Below, one piece after another: positions 8,573 through 18,449 of a stretch of DNA of 64,000 nucleotides; the stretch's first letter is position 1; the number at the start of each line of letters is the position of its first letter. The stretch spans positions 620,001 to 684,000 of the forward strand of contig CAWFDX010000009.1 in NCBI GenBank assembly GCA_963814645.1, given 5' to 3'. The notes beneath the pieces were generated by a model. It searched no databases. It saw only the letters and a program-made list of their open reading frames with translations, and was not told the DNA's origin. Source of the DNA: RYN-230 sp963814645. Lineage in GTDB: Bacteria > Actinomycetota > Actinomycetes > Streptosporangiales > Streptosporangiaceae. The translations under genes were made by a program, and so were the position numbers.

Positions 8573-9187
8573 GTGACGATCAGCGCGACGCAGCCGGGCC
8601 GGCCCCGCGATCCGGATGTGGACCGCCGGGTCGCGGACGCGGCGGTGGCGCTGTTCGGCGAGGCCGGCTGGGCCGGCTTCAGCATGGAGGCGGTGGCCCG
8701 CCGGGCCGGCGTCGGCAAGGCCTCCATCTACCTGCGCTGGCAGGCCAAAGAGGACCTGCTGGCCGAGGCGCTCAAGCGGCGCATCGGGATGATCGCCGAT
8801 GTGGACACCGGCACGCTGCGGGACGACCTCATCGAACTCGCCCGCCAGGTGCTCGACCTGTACCTGGGCAGTGCGGGCAAGGCCGCGCTGCGGCTGGCCC
8901 TGGACGGCGACCTGATCCCCGGCCTGGCTGAACGGCTCAGCGCGCTGCGCACCTCGCAGGTGCGCGCGGCCCGGGGCATCGTGCACCGCGGCATCGACCG
9001 GGGCGAGATCCCGGCCGGCACGTCGGTTACCCTGCTGCTGGACACGCTGGCCGGCGGGGCCACCACCCACGTGCAGGCCACCCCGGCCGACCTGCGCCCG
9101 GCGCTGCGCGCGAACACCACCCAGTACGCCGGGCAGCTGGTCAACTTCCTGCTGGCCGCGGTCGAGTCGAGCCAGCCGGGCGGCTAG
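8573..9187 (+). CDS. TetR/AcrR family regulator
   Basis: 204 residues from GTG 8573 (VTISATQPGRPRDPDVDRRV). The N-terminal helix-turn-helix covers VADAAVALFGEAGWAGFSME and AVARRAGVGKASIYLRWQAK. The C-terminal ligand domain (DLIELARQVLDLYLGSAGKA onward) is of the TetR_C type common in actinomycetes. It is divergent from the cyclodeaminase gene, with ~118 bp between them, so control of that neighbour and of itself is plausible. No sharp palindrome was found in that interval. The same frame is open from 8117 but that part is antisense to the cyclodeaminase gene. Confidence 0.85.
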   Translation: MTISATQPGRPRDPDVDRRVADAAVALFGEAGWAGFSMEAVARRAGVGKASIYLRWQAKEDLLAEALKRRIGMIADVDTGTLRDDLIELARQVLDLYLGSAGKAALRLALDGDLIPGLAERLSALRTSQVRAARGIVHRGIDRGEIPAGTSVTLLLDTLAGGATTHVQATPADLRPALRANTTQYAGQLVNFLLAAVESSQPGG

Positions 9188-9195
9188 GGCCAGCG

Positions 9196-11069
9196 CTAAG
9201 CGCGCTCCACCGGGACGGTACCCGGCTGCTCGTCCGGGGACAGATGAGCCAGCCGGAACCGCAGCCGGCAGATCACCACGCTGTCGGTGCCGTTCATGAT
9301 GGCCCGGTTCAGCACCGCGCCGCGCTGGTTGTGCAGGAACCACAGCCACCAGTGCTCCGGCTGCACCTCCGGGATCAGCACCACGATCCGCCGGTGCGGG
9401 TTCTCCACCTCCTTGGCCCGCAGGTAGTCCACGATCGGCGGGCCGAGCGTCCGCTTGGGGGAATGCAGGGTGACCAGCGGCACATCCGGGTCCCAGGCGT
9501 GCCAGGCAGCATCGAACTGGGCGTGATGCTGCTGGTCCTCCGCCTTGTCCGGGTTGTCGTAACAGACCGTGACGGCGATGACCTTGTCGCCCAGCGACAG
9601 GCCCGCGGACACCCCCTCGCGGGTCAGCCGGGACAGCCCCTGGACCGGCACCACCACCAGCGACGGGATCTGCTGCGGCGGGGGTAGCGGCTGGCCGATC
9701 CCGAGCTCCGCACCGATCCGGAGGTAGGCGCGGTGGATCCGCTCGAAGAACAGCACCAGCAGCGGGATGACGATCACGACCAGCCAGGCACCCTCGGTGA
9801 ACTTGCTGACCAGCTCGATGGCCAGCGCGGCCGTGGTCAGCACCGCGCCCAGCCCATTGATGAAGGCCCGGCCGGCCCAGCCCGGGCTGTGCTGCTCGTG
9901 CCAGTGCCGCACCATGCCGGCCTGGGACAGGGTGAACCCGACGAATACCCCGATCGCGAACACCGGGATCAGCGCCTGGGTGTTGCCCCGGGCCACCACC
10001 AGCAGCACCGCCGCGAACACGGCCAGCACGCTGATCCCGTACCGGTACACCTGCCGCTCGGCCTGCAGCGCGAACATGTGCGGCAGGTAGTTGTCCTTGG
10101 CCACCAGGCTGGCCAGCACCGGCAGCCCGCCGAACGACGTGTTCGCGGCCAGCGCCAGCAGCACCGTGGTGATCAGCTGGATCCCGTAAAACAGCACATT
10201 GTGCCCAACGCCAGCCGCCGTGAGCTGGGCCAGCGTCGTGGTGGTGGCCGACGGGGTGATATGGAACTTCTTGATCAGCACCGCGATGCCGATCAGCATT
10301 AGGCCGAGGATGACGCCCAGCATGATCTCGGTGTGCTGGGCCCGGTGCGCCCGTGGCCGCTTGAACTCGGGCACCGCGTTCGCGATGGCCTCCACGCCGG
10401 TCAGCGCCGAGCAGCCCGAGGCGAACGCCTTGAGCAGCAGCAGCAGGCCGACCGCCTCGACGGTCGAAGGCAGGTGGCCGACCGGCGCGACCAGCGGGTG
10501 GGAGCGGAACAGGCCGCTCACGATGACAATGGCGATGGCCAGGATGAACAGCAGCGTCGGCACGATGAACACCCGGGCCGACTCGGCCACGCCGATCAGG
10601 TTGACCCCGGTGATCAGCGCCAGCACGGCCAGGCACAGCCACACCCGGGCGCCATACAAGGCCGGGAAGGCGGAGGTCAGCGCGGCCACCCCGGCCGAGA
10701 CGCCGACGGCGGCGTTCAGCACGTAGTCAACGGTGAGTGAGGCGGCCGCGACCAGGCTGGCCGCAGGCCCAGATGCCGCTTGGACACCGCGTAGGCGCCG
10801 CCGCCGCTCGGGAACGCGGCGATGACCTGCCGGTAGGAGATGACCAGCACGACCAGCAGCAGCACGATGGCCAGCGTGACCGGCAGCGTGTAGTCCAGCC
10901 CGACGGTGCCCGCCGCGGCCAGCACGATGACGATGGCCTCGGGACCGTAGGCGACGGAGGAGAGTGCGTCGAGGGAGAGGGCGGCCAGGCCCTCCAGTGC
11001 GGTCAGCCGGTGCGTTTCCTCGGTGTCCTGCGCTTCAGGCGGGTGCGGCACAGCGTCGCGGACCGTCAT
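9196..11069 (-). pseudogene. APC-superfamily permease, KimA/YdaO-like, frameshifted
   Basis: The N-terminal part (11069 to ~10760) reads TALEGLAALSLDALSSVAYG and SYRQVIAAFPSGGGAYAVSK, typical of KimA/YdaO-type potassium or amino-acid permeases. At 10756-10763 one base is lost: the first frame ends in nonsense (AWSRPPHSPLTTC-stop), while the next frame continues the expected LVAAASLTVDYVLNAAVGVS to 9196. Joined, it would have ~620 residues, about 12 membrane segments and the usual cytosolic C-domain (QIPSLVVVPVQGLSRLTREG, RRIVVLIPEVQPEHWWLWFL). Either a true pseudogene or a base-call error. A potassium role would suit the kdpE-like gene at the window start, but an amino-acid transporter is not excluded. 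Confidence 0.8.
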
Positions 11070-11114
11070 GTCTGCTTATCCTGCCCTGTCGCTCCGCGGC
11101 GCGCCCCCCGCCCT

Positions 11115-11140
11115 CCCGGCTGGGGAACTACCCAGCCGGG
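11115..11140 (-). terminator. strong GC hairpin
   Basis: CCCGGCTGGG (11115-11124) and CCCAGCCGGG (11131-11140) form a perfect 10-bp stem with a six-base loop; a few more pairs extend it outward. It lies 19-44 bp after the stop of the split secreted-protein gene and before the permease start, both on the minus strand, so it probably ends transcription of the former. No T-run follows, as is common in actinomycetes. Confidence 0.55.
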
Positions 11141-11158
11141 GGGCGGCCAACTAGCCGA

Positions 11159-12437
11159 TCACCGGCATTTACCGGAGAACTGCGGGTTGGGCTGAACCTT
11201 GCTGATCAGCGTGCCGCCGTACAACGACAAGTCAGGTGAGCCGTACTGGGCGTCCTTGCCGAAGTCCCGGACGGTCTGCCCGGGGATGGTGCCGCCGAAG
11301 TTCCACAGGCACACCCGGGCTGACCCGGGCACGCCGCCCAGGCTCTGCCCGCCCAGATTCTGCCGGCTGTGCCGGCCTTCCGAGCCGCCCATGCAGGTCT
11401 GGTAGACCTTCGGGTCGACGTAGGACTGCCCGGCTCCGGTGAGCCGGAAGCCGTCCCGGTAGCGCAGCGAGTTGCAGGTCTCGAAGTGGCCGATCTCCTG
11501 CTCCATCAGCACGCCGGCCTCGAGCGCGGTCCACGGCACCATGTTCTGCTTCCGCGCGGTGTTGTACTCCGCGTGGAACGTGAACGGGTGGCCGTCACAG
11601 TTGGACATCGACGTGTTCATGAACCCGTTCCGGGCGCTCGCCGTCATGTAGCCGGTCCGCCCGGTACTGAGATCTCGCACCACGGTGGTCAGCCCGGACG
11701 GCGGGTCGCTGATCGATACCTTGACCACGTCCCCCGGGTTCAGCTTCAGCGTCTTCCCGTTGCCCAGCATCGAGCGCAGGGTAGAAATCTGCGGCGCGGG
11801 CGGGCCGACGGGCACGCCGTTGGTCTGCAGGAACGCGAAGTTCACTGGCTCGATGCAGTTGTTGTTGCAGGTGGCGAAGCCGTATGAGCACTCCAGGCTG
11901 TCGATGGTCAGCGCGCCGCACCACTGGGTGGCGCTGCAGCTCTCGCTGTCCGGGAACGGCGTGAAGCCGGGCGGGTAGAACTGCAGCTCCATGAGTGCGG
12001 ACCCGGCCGCGTCGGGGGTGTTGGTCCCGATGTTGCTGTCGCTATTGGGCGTGCACGGGTTCTGCGGGTAGGACCGGGCGTCACAGATCGGCAGCCCGAA
12101 CCAGGGCGCCACGCTGAGTTCCCCGTAACTGGTGACCCGGCCGTTCGCGGTCGGCTTGTGCTTCGGGTTGACCGGGAGCTTCATGAAATAGGTCATCGTG
12201 TTGCCCGAGCCGGCCGCATTCGAGATGAATTTAACGCTTGGCTCGTCATGGCCGACATACCAGCCATTGTCGATGAATCGCGCCGCTTTCTTGCCTGGCC
12301 GGCGGAGCACTGGGTCGGTGCACAGCCCACGCATCGCAGGCCGTACCGACTTGTACTTCGGGCTCCAGCCGTTGCAATCCAGTTCGTTCACGGCCTTCGG
12401 CGCTATCCCGGCCGAGACCCAGGGATCCGGCAAAGTC
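11159..12437 (-). pseudogene. 3' part of a secreted cysteine-rich protein gene split by an insertion
   Basis: Open frame of about 424 residues, beginning LPDPWVSAGIAPKAVNELDC with no signal peptide of its own and many paired cysteines (CDARSYPQNPC, ATQWCGALTIDSLECSYGFA, TCNNNC), as in exported proteins. The missing 5' part, with signal peptide, lies at 18562-18723 on the same strand. Joining the pieces across the insertion gives GKV-V-TLPDPWVS in frame. Family not recognised; homologous-looking features are Asn/Pro-rich loops and QNMVPWTALEAGVLMEQEIG. As it stands there is no start or export signal, so it is probably not functional. The TTG at 12433 is not a convincing start. Confidence 0.75.
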
Positions 12438-13686
12438 GTTCATGCGGTCTGAAGTAGCTGGAGCGTCCGCTGCGGGTCGCGGGCGTGGTGGCGGTTGGCG
12501 GCGGCAATGTTCGTGCGGCCGTCCAGGCGGAGGAGGCTGATGGCCAGGCTGCGCAGTGATGCCATCACGCGGGGCGCGTTTCGTGTCCTGACCAGGGAAT
12601 TGTCTTCCTGGTAGGTCACGTCCCTCACCCAGTGAAGGCGGTTTTCTATCTCTCAGTAGCTGCGGACCCAGGCGGCCAGGGTGTCCGGGTCGGCGTCGCG
12701 GTCGCTGGTGATGAGGTACACGACTTCGACGGTCTTCTTGCCGTTTTTCGTGACGGTGCGGCGCAGTTGCGCGACCTGGGCTGCGCCCTCGAACTCGACC
12801 CAGGCCGGCGCCAGCACGGCCTTGATGGTGCGGCGGGCCCGGCGGCCGTGTCCGGTGCTCACGTCCGAGACAGCGGGGACGCCGACCCAGGGCAGCCTCT
12901 TGAGCTGCTTATGCAGCGTCGGCATGTTCGCCTTGACGGTCATGACGTAGTCGGCGTGCCGGCTGATGATGAGCCGCGCAGTGTCATGCTGCGTGTGCAT
13001 TGCGTCGATCGTGATGACCGTGCCGGCCAGGGTGGCGAACGCTTTGAGCAGCTCCCGCACCGCGGGAATCTCGTTCGACTTCTCGTCCACGGCGACCTGG
13101 CCGAGGACCGCGCCAATACCGTGCGCCAGCGCCGCGACCAGGTGCGGGGCCTTCCCGTCCTTGTTCTTCGCGCCGCGGACGGTCTTGCCGTCGACCGCGA
13201 TCACCAGCCGGCCGCCTGCCCGCACGGCCCTGGTCCACAGCCACGCACCCAAGACCCCGTCGAGCGTGTCTGCGCTGACCAGGGCAAACGCGCGCCGGAA
13301 CGTGGATTCCTCCGCCGGGCCGCGAGCCGAGCCCAGCACCGTCAGCACCTCCGGGCCGGCATCGGCGGCCCACTGCCCGATGGCGGCGAACGACCGCGAC
13401 CCCGCGGTCACCGCTGCGATGCCGACGGCGAGCAGCCCGGCCAGCGGGTGCCGGCGGCCGCGTTTCTTCCGCGGGTCCGGGACCTGGGCAAGGAGATCGA
13501 GCAGGTACTGGCTGCGGGCAGCCGGGACAGGCGAAGATGTCATCGGCGGGCGGGTGTCCCTCGTAACAGGCGATGGCGAGCGTGAGAACTTCCATCGTTC
13601 CGTCCGGGCCCTGCCCGCCACTCGCAGACACGCCGGGCGCCTCACCTGCCATCACGACACCGCAGGTCACAGCCTCAAATCACGAC
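12434..13686 (-). mobile_element. ISAs1-family insertion sequence
   Basis: About 1.25 kb holding one transposase gene. The right limit is set by the end of the 124-bp segment that recurs at 18450-18573; the left limit is where the interrupted host gene stops. Terminal inverted repeats are poor (GTCGT at the left, complement of ACGAC at the right, little beyond). The transposase carries a nonsense codon, so self-mobility is doubtful. Confidence 0.65.
12440..13543 (-). pseudogene. ISAs1-family DDE transposase with in-frame stop
   Basis: ATG 13543 begins MTSSPVPAARSQYLLDLLAQ then VPDPRKKRGRRHPLAGLLAV (DDE_Tnp_1-associated N-domain). VIAVDGKTVRGAK carries the first catalytic Asp, VITIDAMHTQHDTARLII the second, and the final part (RDVTYQEDNSLVRTRNAPRV, then MASLRSLAISLLRLDGRTNI) is the conserved tail. 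In-frame TGA at 12653-12655 replaces the Trp normally in the W-EIENRLHW segment, so the product stops after AAWVRSY without the last catalytic Glu region and tail. The downstream part remains in frame, which marks a single point mutation. Confidence 0.85.
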
Positions 13687-13866
13687 CCGAGTCGGCTCAT
13701 TTAGTGCGCAACGTACGCCGGACTGGGCGGCCGGGGGCTCATGTAGGTGCACCGACGAAAGTCGGGTGAGCTGGTTGAGCTAGGTCGTCGGCGGCTGGTT
13801 CTCCCGCGTTCGGATTGATCGTTTCCCAGTGCCGGGGTTGCCCCTGTTTGCTTGTCCAAGAATTCG

Positions 13867-14517
13867 TCAGGCCGCGGCGCAGGGGCGGAATCGGGCCAGA
13901 TAGGCCACGCTCGGGCCGCGGCGGGCGGTCAGGTGCAGCCCCTGGGTGTCGGCCAGGCGGTGCAGTCGGCCGAACGGGATCCAATGCCGGTCGAAGAACT
14001 CGCCCACCACCAGCCGTCCGCCAGGTTTGAGCACTCGGGCCGCCGCGGCCAGCACCCGGTCCGGTTCGGGGATCTCGCCGAGCGCGGTCACCAGGTAGAC
14101 CGCGTCGAAGGTCCGGTCTTCGAACGGCAGCTCGCGGGCGTCGGCGCGGTGCGGGTGGACGATGTCCAGCGCCTTCTCGGCAGTCCGGCTCATGACGTGG
14201 TCCAGCATTTCCTGCTGGATGTCCACGATGTCCAGCCGGCCCTCCGGGCCGAGCTGTGGCGCTATGTGCAGCGTCTGCAGGCCGGTGCCCGGGCCGAGTT
14301 CCAGCATCCGCTCCCCGGTCCGGGGCTGCAGGATCTGGTCCAGGTCCGCCTTGGCCAGGAACGGCAACTGCAGGTCCAGCAGTCGGCGTTGGGCGTAGGG
14401 GTAGGGCGCCTGATCCGTGAACCACCAGGCGCCCGCCGCCAGGGCGGTCAGCCCGGCCGCGGCGGTCAGGGCGGTGCGGCGCGTGGCCAGGTGGGTTGCG
14501 GCGTGGGTCAGGGACAT
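13867..14517 (-). CDS. membrane-anchored class I SAM-dependent methyltransferase
   Basis: 216 residues from ATG 14517. The N-terminus has one membrane segment (RRTALTAAAGLTALAAGAWW). A Methyltransf_11/UbiE-like domain follows: motif I MLELGPGTGLQTL, acidic strand LDIVDIQQEMLDH, motif RADARELPFEDRTFDAVYLV and motif ARVLKPGGRLVVGEFFDRHW. The substrate cannot be told; lipid or small-molecule methylation at the membrane is likely. Its start overlaps by 10 bp the end of the upstream membrane-protein gene, so they form an operon. It lies inside the 6.1-kb insertion and counts as cargo. Confidence 0.82.
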   Translation of the reverse strand: MSLTHAATHLATRRTALTAAAGLTALAAGAWWFTDQAPYPYAQRRLLDLQLPFLAKADLDQILQPRTGERMLELGPGTGLQTLHIAPQLGPEGRLDIVDIQQEMLDHVMSRTAEKALDIVHPHRADARELPFEDRTFDAVYLVTALGEIPEPDRVLAAAARVLKPGGRLVVGEFFDRHWIPFGRLHRLADTQGLHLTARRGPSVAYLARFRPCAAA

Positions 14518-15014
14518 CTCTGCTCCTCCTGCGTGTCGGTTCCGGCGGTCTCGGTGGCCGATGGGAACGGGTGACGGATCAGCCGCAGCGCCAGCGCGAT
14601 GCAGGCCAGGGCTATCGGGGCCTCGGCGAAGACGGCCATCGCGATCGCGGTGAGCAGTTCGCCGCCCGGTGCGGCCGAGGTCACGTCGAGCCAGGCGTCG
14701 GTCAGCAGCAGCACCGCGGTGGCGGTGGCGGCCAGGACACAGCGGTTGTCCGCGCGCAGCAGCAGCCGGCCGGTGGCGAACAGGGCCAGTGCCTCGCAGC
14801 TGTCCAGGCCCACCCAGGCCAGCGCCCAGTGGCCGTCGGTGGCGCTGGCTGGCAGGGTGAACGCGAGGTAGAGCAGCCACGGGATCATGGCCACGCCCGC
14901 CGTGACGTACGCCCGGCCGAGCCGGCTGCGCGTGCCGCGGCGTGCCGGGCCGGGCGGATTGCCCGACTGAACCGGGCATCGGAGCCGATCCGCCTGGTTC
15001 AGCGTGCCGAGCAT
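14508..15014 (-). CDS. small multi-pass membrane protein
   Basis: 168 residues with about four hydrophobic helices: YVTAGVAMIPWLLYLAFTLP, LDSCEALALFATGRLLLRA, CVLAATATAVLLLTDAWLDV and AMAVFAEAPIALACIALALR. The N-terminal ~35 residues are basic and Pro/Gly-rich. Similar proteins occur as unnamed four-helix membrane proteins in actinomycetes; no function is known to me. It is translationally coupled to the methyltransferase and divergent from the sensor kinase at 15159, whose regulator may control it. Confidence 0.7.
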   Translation of the reverse strand: MLGTLNQADRLRCPVQSGNPPGPARRGTRSRLGRAYVTAGVAMIPWLLYLAFTLPASATDGHWALAWVGLDSCEALALFATGRLLLRADNRCVLAATATAVLLLTDAWLDVTSAAPGGELLTAIAMAVFAEAPIALACIALALRLIRHPFPSATETAGTDTQEEQRCP

Positions 15015-15158
15015 GACAGTGGTCTCCTTGTCTCGCCGCCCGATCGTTCGGGCCGGGAACCACTCTGGCCGCCACCGGCCGGTGAATCAGTAGCGTGGCT
15101 TTCCGTCTTCGGGCTGGTGCTGGGTACAGCCGCACGCGGTAGGTAGCGACATGGACCA

Positions 15159-16511
15159 GTGGTGATCAGGCCTTATACGGTGGGCTCCGTGAGCTCCGGC
15201 ACCGCCGACACCGAATCGGGAGCGAGAGGGCTCCGCAGCGTCCTGGCCAGCCCGTGGGCCCGCCGGACCTGGCGCGATCTGGGGTTCACCGTCCTGTCCG
15301 CGGGTCTGAACCTGCTGCCCCTGCTCGTCATGGCGCTGCCATGGACCTGGACCTTCTACGTGCCGATTTCGTTGCTGGCCGTGCTCACCTGCATGTTCGT
15401 CTCGGTTGCGGCGGCGGTGGCGCTCTGCCCGTGGCTGACGGTGCCGCGCCGGGCGTGCTTCTACGAGGTGCTCGGGGTGCGGATCCCGAGGCCGCCGACG
15501 CTCGAGCGGTCCCCGGACTCCTCCGGCGGCGTGTGGTCGGCGCTTCGCGATCGCCTGCGCTCGCCGCGCACCTGGCGGCAGGCGTGCTACCACCTGGTCG
15601 TCGGCCCGGCGGTGAACCTGCTCGGCCTGCTCGGCGGCCTGCTCTGGGCCGCCGCGCTGATCGGCTTGGCGACGTCGGCGGTGCTCGCGCTGTGCACCGC
15701 CGTCGGCGTGTTCCGCTACGCGGGCCAGCGTGTCTGGGACGGCGCGGAGATCTGGTTCGTGCTGCTCAGCGTGGTGCTGGTGTACTTGAGCCCGTGGATC
15801 GTCTCGGCAGCGGTGCGGATGGACACCCGGGCGGCCGCCGACCTGCTCGGCCCGAGCCGGGCGGAGAAGCTGGCGCAGCGGGTGGCGAACCTGACCGAGA
15901 GCCGGGCCGCGACGGTCGACGCGGCCGACACCGAGCGCCGTCGGATCGAGCGGGACCTGCACGATGGCGCACAGCAACGGCTGGTCTCGCTGGCGATGAA
16001 CCTCGGCCTGGCCCGGGCGACCTTGGCGCACGAGCTGTCCGAGCCGGCCCGCCAGGCGCTGCAGGAAGCGCACGAGGAGGCGAAGGAGGCACTGACCGAG
16101 CTGCGGGAGCTGGTGCGCGGACTGCACCCGGTGGTGCTCGAAGACCGCGGCCTGGACGCCGCGCTGACCGGGATCGCCGCCCGCTCCCCGGTGCCGGTAC
16201 GGCTGAGCGTGGACGTGCCCCGCCGGGTCTCGCCTACGGTGGAGGCGGTGGGGTACTTCATCGTCTCCGAGGCGCTGGCCAACGTGAACAAGCACGCCCG
16301 GGCCACGGCGGTGCAGGTGGACGTGCGACTGGACGGCCTGATGCTGCGGATCTCGATCACGGACGACGGGATCGGCGGCGCGGACGCGGGCCGGGGCACC
16401 GGCCTGACCGGGCTGGCGCAGCGGGCCGCCTCGGTGGACGGCAGCTTCGGGATCAGCAGCCCGCTCGGCGGACCGACGACGATTAAGGTGGACCTGCCAT
16501 TCGAACTGTGA
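15159..16511 (+). CDS. NarL-type sensor histidine kinase
   Basis: 450 residues. The N-terminal half holds at least four membrane helices in two pairs (LGFTVLSAGLNLLPLLVMAL, FYVPISLLAVLTCMFVSVAA, LGLLGGLLWAAALIGLATSA, IWFVLLSVVLVYLSPWIVSA), a 'sensor' domain common in actinobacterial kinases. HisKA_3 follows with RIERDLHDGAQQRLVSLAMN; His ~268 is the phosphorylation site. The ATPase domain has EALANVNKHARAT, DDGIGGAD and GTGLTGLAQRAASVDG. The stop overlaps the response regulator start, so the pair is co-translated. The start is not sharply defined; GTG 15159 or the in-frame GTG at 15189 could be used. Signal unknown. It is cargo of the insertion. Confidence 0.88.
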   Translation: MVIRPYTVGSVSSGTADTESGARGLRSVLASPWARRTWRDLGFTVLSAGLNLLPLLVMALPWTWTFYVPISLLAVLTCMFVSVAAAVALCPWLTVPRRACFYEVLGVRIPRPPTLERSPDSSGGVWSALRDRLRSPRTWRQACYHLVVGPAVNLLGLLGGLLWAAALIGLATSAVLALCTAVGVFRYAGQRVWDGAEIWFVLLSVVLVYLSPWIVSAAVRMDTRAAADLLGPSRAEKLAQRVANLTESRAATVDAADTERRRIERDLHDGAQQRLVSLAMNLGLARATLAHELSEPARQALQEAHEEAKEALTELRELVRGLHPVVLEDRGLDAALTGIAARSPVPVRLSVDVPRRVSPTVEAVGYFIVSEALANVNKHARATAVQVDVRLDGLMLRISITDDGIGGADAGRGTGLTGLAQRAASVDGSFGISSPLGGPTTIKVDLPFEL

Positions 16512-17161
16512 TCGCCGAGGACTCGGTCCTGCTGCGCGCCGGACTGACCAAGCTGCTGGAAACCACCGGATTCGAGGTGGTGGCGGCGGTGCACGACGCG
16601 ACCGCGCTGCTGACCGCGGTGGAACAGCACCGCCCGAAGCTGGTGATCGCGGACGTGCGAATGCCGCCGTCCTTCACCGACGAGGGCATCCGCGCGGCCC
16701 TGGTGATCCGACGCCAATGGCCGGAGGCGGCAATCATGGTGCTGTCGCAGTACGTCGAGGAGCGCTACGCCGCGGACCTGCTGGCCACCCAGACGACCGG
16801 TATCGGCTATCTCCTGAAGGACCGGGTCGCGGACGTGGACGTGTTCCTGGAGGCGCTGCGCCGGGTCGCTGCGGGCGGGACTGCCCTCGATCCGGAGGTG
16901 GTAGCCCAACTGCTACTGCGCCGCCAAGACCGCCCGACGGACCGGCTGACCGCCCGGGAGCGCGAAGTACTGTCCCTGATGGCCGAAGGCCGCTCCAATG
17001 CCGGCATCGCCGAATGCCTGGTGGTCAGCGAGAGCGCGGTGGCCAAGCACATCAACAGCATCTTCACCAAGCTGGACCTGTCCCCGACCGAAGGCGACCA
17101 TCGGCGGGTCCTGGCAGTGCTGCGGTTCCTGGAAGGCGCGGGCGCCGCCGAGCGGAGCTGA
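16508..17161 (+). CDS. NarL/LuxR-type response regulator
   Basis: 217 residues. The receiver domain (VIAEDSVLLRAGLTKLLETT; Asp in LVIADVRMPPSF; Lys in GYLLKDRVADVD) is followed by a LuxR-type helix-turn-helix (RLTAREREVLSLMAEGRSNA, then ESAVAKHINSIFTKLDLSPT). It is the partner of the preceding kinase, with which it overlaps. The GTG at 16508 gives a very short first strand (VIAED); the family usually begins MRTVIAED, which here would need the ATT codon at 16499 (IRTVIAED). A rare ATT start is therefore possible. Confidence 0.88.
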   Translation: MIAEDSVLLRAGLTKLLETTGFEVVAAVHDATALLTAVEQHRPKLVIADVRMPPSFTDEGIRAALVIRRQWPEAAIMVLSQYVEERYAADLLATQTTGIGYLLKDRVADVDVFLEALRRVAAGGTALDPEVVAQLLLRRQDRPTDRLTAREREVLSLMAEGRSNAGIAECLVVSESAVAKHINSIFTKLDLSPTEGDHRRVLAVLRFLEGAGAAERS

Positions 17162-17460
17162 TTTGATTGTCTGCCGCGGGGTCTCGGCCCGGCTTGCCGG
17201 ATAGCGAGCCGCTCCTTCCCGCGAAAGGCGAGAGGGACCGGCTGGTCACATCGACAATGAGCGCCTCGCCGCCAGTGACGGTGATCGGTACCGTGAACAC
17301 GGTTCTACCGGCTGGTCCCGGCTTATTTTGAATCAGGGTTGCGGCGTGGTCGGTGATCGCCCGCGAACACGCCGACGCGGGCGTGGGCCGGAGCGTCGGG
17401 TTTCGAACGATTCGCGGACACCGGTGTTCTGTTGTCGCGGGGGCCGCTGCGGGCCTGCTG

Positions 17461-18097
17461 TTACCGGAGCGGTTCAGCCGCTGCTGCCCGCAGCCGGGCT
17501 ACCGATCCGGCTGCGACCAGGGCCCACCCGGCGGCGATCCTCGGCCTGCGCCGCTGCACGGCCCGGGCCACCCAGGGGACATGGATCACGGCGTTCGGGG
17601 CTTCGACGGCGATCGCGAGCACCGTCAGCCGCCGCCAGCGCAGGCCCACCACACGCCGAGGACCATCCCCACGACAGTGGAAGCAAGCCTGTACTGGGGG
17701 GTGTTCGTGGCCCTGAAAAGGGGGCGGCCCGCGATAGGTGGCGCTCTAGGTGGCGGGCCGCGGGTGTCGGCGTCCCGGCGGCAGCCGGGGCCTTGGGGCC
17801 AGGCTTGCGCAATACCCCCTCCCTTTGCAGCCGCTGGATGTTCTCTCGCACCTCGGCCGGGGTCGGCGCTTCCGTGCCCAGGCCCCACGCCACCAGCCCG
17901 TAGCCAGCAGCGCTCGTCCACGCGGCCAGGGCCCGCCGCCGGCGCCCGGCGGCCCAGTGCCCGGCCCCGACGGCGGCCTGGGTAACAACAGGGGCGACGA
18001 TGGGCACCCACCCGAGCATCCCCGAGGGCCTGGCCTCGTCCAGAATGGGGGGCAAGGCCACCCGCAGCACCTGGGCCCAGCTGTCATCACGAGCCAT
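17461..18097 (-). pseudogene. hypothetical membrane protein gene with two frameshifts
   Basis: Three minus-strand frames each carry part of what looks like one protein. From ATG 18097: MARDDSWAQVLRVALPPILD through a hydrophobic GMLGWVPIVAPVVTQAAVGA, and an acidic stretch VRENIQRLQREGV. Then in a second frame (near 17715) QYRLASTVVGMVLGVWWACA, and in a third (near 17650) RRLTVLAIAVEAPNAVIHVP through AAGWALVAAGSVARL to the stop at 17461. Each switch rescues a hydrophobic segment while the abandoned frame becomes Arg/Pro-rich. Family not recognised. The region 17162-17460 upstream of its stop holds nothing I can support. Low certainty. Confidence 0.4.
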
Positions 18098-18133
18098 CCC
18101 GGCATTGTCGCCCAGGCGACGCGTGCGTGCCAA

Positions 18134-18449
18134 GCTCCCGGGCTGCCGCTACCCCGAGGTTGCCGCCCGGCGGGGGGCAGGGCGGCGCCGACGCTCAGCT
18201 CCGGCCGCATCCGCGCTAGCACCCCGCCGCTCACCTGCTCAACCAGGATCTCCTGGCCGGACTGCGGGGCCCGTGTCACCTCCGTGCGGAAGTACCCCGC
18301 ACCGGGGACTCAAGCTCGAACCCTGGTGATCCCATCCACTACGAGTCCAACCTGGTTACTTTAGCGCGCAGATTTCGTCAACTTGAGAAGTAAATCAGCA
18401 GGTCAGCGTATTAAGCCGGTCGAAAGTCCATGATCGCGAGCCAAGTCCG
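18134..18449. other. 316-bp stretch without a supported gene
   Basis: Between the broken membrane-protein gene and the IS-end copy. Open frames here are shadows or lead into the broken gene. A T-arm-like GGGTTCGAGC occurs on the minus strand near 18313-18322, but no cloverleaf can be folded around it. The G+C content drops at 18356-18430. It may be scar sequence from the assembly of the insertion. Confidence 0.4.

Noticed and set aside
8504..10642. Long minus-strand open frame of 712 residues
   Set aside because: Composition is Arg/Gly/Ala-rich shadow of the permease and TetR genes; no recognisable motif.
10737..11158. c-di-AMP (ydaO) riboswitch before the KimA-like gene
   Set aside because: The leader is only ~90 bp, is taken up by the terminator hairpin, and shows no ydaO core sequences.
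18300..18345. tRNA-like T-arm (GGGTTCGAGC on the minus strand) as an attachment-site remnant
   Set aside because: No acceptor stem or anticodon arm can be folded; match too short.
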